From contig JAEMWC010000077.1 of assembly GCA_016490735.1 (NCBI GenBank), positions 770,001 to 834,000 of the forward strand: a stretch of DNA of 64,000 nt. Direction: 5' to 3'. This document shows positions 61,106-64,000 of this stretch, one piece after another (the first letter of the stretch is position 1; each line of letters begins with the position of its first letter). Both the position numbers and the translations under genes were made by a program. This DNA comes from Pachyseris speciosa. Lineage: Eukaryota > Cnidaria > Anthozoa > Scleractinia > Pachyseridae. The notes under the pieces are model-generated. The model did not search any database. It was given only the letters and a program-made list of their open reading frames with translations, and was not told the DNA's origin.

Positions 61106-64000
61106 CCAGATCAGCTTAGTTTCACTTGTTGGTAAGTTGTGACAATGTTAACCAGCCAGCAGGAAAATTGAATTGTAAACAGCAGTCCCGCGTCACATGT
61201 TCGTGCGTCTGCCAGGCGTTCAGTGAAAACGTAAGCTTATGTACGTCGCACAAGATTGTCAGATTATGATGATCAAAATTATCGAGAACACACCAACAAT
61301 GGAAGTTTGGTCAACAGGTTAAGTTCCAACTCCGCTTCGAAAAATACGTTCATATAAATAAGCTTATCCCAAAACCAACCTGAAATCGAACATGTTTAAA
61401 CAAATCGCGGGCTCAGCTAAGCAGCGGAGAATACTTGCGCATGCGGAAGGTGCGATCTTGTAGAAGCCAGAAGCAGAGGGGCATTTTGTCTGCGCATGTT
61501 CCGTAATCCCGTTCTCATGAGGATAACCGCTGGAATGAATCTGTCAATGAAGGCAATGGCGGCTGACAAAAAGCCGTCTTGTAGAGCTTGCGGCTCTCAA
61601 AGTTTCCCTTCTTCAAGCTGTATTTTTTTTCGGGAAGAAAGCTCCAGCCAAATCCGTGTCAACCGAAACCTTCATCGACGAATACAATAAGCTTATGAAT
61701 TTTTGATGCGACATTGAATTTTGATGATGACAAAAAAGTTGAGTTTGGTAAGTTTGTCACCAGTAAAATTCAGATTGGATAAGACGCTTGTTTTGGAACA
61801 TCTGAAAGGGTCTCTTAAGAGCTCTTTAAGAGTACAGCGTGAGTACAGACACGCTGAATGACCTATCGTCCGGATCGTCTCGAAGAAGTATAAACAATTT
61901 AGTTAATTGTACGTCCTTTGAATGCTAAACTACTAGGGTTGAGCATTAAGAAATGAAGATTATCAGATTGTATAATTTAAGTCGTAAGCGTATTTGAACA
62001 TGTGAGATTGCGTTGATCTGAGAATATCGCCTTTTTTGTCGAGAAAACAAAACAAAAACAAAAAAAACAAAAAAAACAAGGTAAACAAGAAGCTTACTTG
62101 AGTTTTAGAAAAAATATCAATTATTTTTATCTTTGTTTCAATACTTGCTTCACGTCCTTGAGATTTTGCAAGTTACCATATGTAGATGTAGACGTAGATG
62201 CTCGAGTTGTGTTACGGCAAAAACGTGCAGCGCGTTTACCCTCTGTTTGCACAAATCTACGTACACCACCTAGGACACGAGTTTCTTGGGCATGGACAAA
62301 AAGGATACGGAAATTGGGGGGATGGATGGTCAGCTATGATTTCATTTCCTTTATTGTAACTTGTTCTGTTAGGAGAAGGGTAATAAAGTTGTTGTTGTTT
62401 CAGAAGACTACAAATGAGTTCCTAATAAAGTCATGTTCTCAACACATTTGTCATTTAGAAGTACAGTACAAACCACGGAATGTAGCTGTCTTCTGCTTCA
62501 ACTAGTTGCAGAGACTTTTCAAATTAATTGCACTGCCTTGAGTGGATTGGAATTGTTTAAAGGAAGGGAGATAAAGATTAAGTTAAAATGTGATACACAC
62601 TCTCCTATCCAGTTTCCCCTCCCCAAACCTTTTGTACTGGCTTGACAATAACCAGCAATAATGGATGTAAAGTAACTCACTACCTGTGGCAGTTCGTCCC
62701 TTGTGTACAAAAATAAAGAAAGAAGCAAAAAAATAAAAATAAATCCAGACAGATTGCAAAGAGTACATGAAGTTTTTTTAACTTTATTGTGCCTGACTGC
62801 TTTACAGGAAATTTTGTTGTTGTTGTTTGGTAAGTGAATTACAATGCCACAGACTCTATAATGCGAAACATGACCTTAAGGTAGCATATGGCACAGTGCT
62901 TGGAGCAGGTCTGGGTATTTGTATGAGAAAGTTAATGGTTTTCAGGCCTGTTAATTTTGCTGCTGCAGGAAAATAATCTGGTAGTGCCCAAACGGAATTC
63001 TTCAGCTGCAATCTCAGTGTCAACATTACTCTAGGGGACAGTTCTCAAACTGCAGGTGATATGTACATATTCACACTCAATATTACAGTTTCCAAGACTG
63101 CAGAATTGATCAACAAAGCTTGCTCTTTAACTTGTCTGCCTTGTCATCCTTTTTATGTGTTATCACAGCAATTGGTCTTCTCTGTATATCCTTAAAAATG
63201 TTAGGAGAACATAATTGTTAGTTCCTTCCTTTTAAGCAAATTGTTTACAAAACATTCTCCAAAACCAGTCTAGTGGAGTATCAGTTTATATGAAATTGTA
63301 TTTTTATTAACACAGATTCTGATGGCCAAAAGTAACTTAATACATAGTTGCATTCCATGTCATCATCACCAGTGAACACTGACATGTGCATAAAAATGGA
63401 CTTAACATAAGAGTACCAAGTGTTTTGAATTTATTCATTGACCTTTCAGAGAAATTATGGTGTATTTTATTTTAGAACCCTTAATGTAGAAATAGAAAAG
63501 CAATACTATCAATCTTTTATGTTCTGGCTTATATCTAAATTAAGGATCAACATCTTTTCCTCCTGTGTATGCTCATGTCATACTCTTTAGCTTGGTCAAG
63601 TTTTGAAAATGATTATACTACATATCGAATGATGAGGCTAAAACAAATCTTCAAGCTTGTTATATTGTAGTATTATTTCAAGAGAACAGTTAGTTTTGAT
63701 TTTACAGTTTGTATTGTACCAGCATAAACTCACCTAACCAGTAACAGATAATTTACAAGGGGCTTAGATATGCAGGCACCAATAAACTTAATTTAAATGT
63801 TTAGGTACAACAGTTGTGATATATATAGGGCTAGTATATCAGTTCACTTCTGAGCATTTCTCTAGATTTGAAAGATGTACAGGTCTGTACACCATAAAGA
63901 GTATTACTTTACCATAAATAAATAAATGATAATTAACACAAGCTCATATCAAGCATACATCAGCTATCTGAAAAGGCCACTTTTCGCCATTCGCTAATCC
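61106..64000. other. No supportable gene in the last 2.9 kb
   Basis: Only short frames without domains. An A-rich run lies at 62042-62080. This may be 3' flank of the transposase-exonuclease gene and intergenic DNA. Confidence 0.5.

Overview
This is a stretch of AT-rich animal nuclear DNA, crowded with transposons and almost without ordinary host genes. Repeat families with tRNA-derived heads, Penelope-type fragments, Mutator-like (PF20700-type) transposase and several Polinton/Maverick lineages together suggest a cnidarian, probably an anthozoan. That assignment rests on recognition of families, not on a search.

Layout. 1-1.37 kb is a 118-bp satellite with alternating unit types. 1.4-15.6 kb is repeat-rich and non-coding: MITEs, a fold-back element around a Penelope-like GIY-YIG remnant, a 3.7-kb DNA transposon, tRNA-derived SINEs and a long palindrome. 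About 15.95-27.98 kb is an old, heavily mutated Polinton (remnant 1): penton-like protein, membrane and coiled-coil proteins, a capsid gene broken by a SINE, packaging ATPase, small membrane proteins, integrase, and a DNA polymerase that has lost its exonuclease part. 30.77-34.16 kb holds the remains of a second, different type-B DNA polymerase. 36.99-41.10 kb plus 60.55-61.11 kb is a Mutator-like transposase region followed by a DEDDh exonuclease. 61.1-64.0 kb has no recognisable gene.

The centrepiece is a near-complete Polinton at 41098-60544 (19,447 bp). It has 181-bp terminal inverted repeats with one mismatch and a perfect 6-bp target duplication (AACGTT), and it sits inside the exonuclease reading frame. 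It carries protein-primed DNA polymerase, a chromodomain integrase, adenovirus-type cysteine protease, packaging ATPase, major and minor capsid proteins, a phospholipase-A2 virion protein, small basic virion proteins, two fibre genes with collagen-like stalks, an HNH endonuclease, a BRO-N/nuclease fusion, a two-helix membrane protein and a protein resembling the poxvirus late transcription factor VLTF3. Genes left of about 53.41 kb mostly read leftward; genes right of it mostly read rightward.

The most unusual signal is a TCTAA motif lying 10-12 bases before the start codon of nine genes of this Polinton, mainly virion genes. It resembles the TCTA late-promoter motif of the giant virus CroV and its virophage Mavirus. 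With a VLTF3-like factor in the same element, this suggests a virus-like late transcription programme in an animal Polinton. Five genes of the element carry single-base-scale frame breaks but no nonsense substitutions were noticed; this could be early decay or uncorrected sequencing indels.
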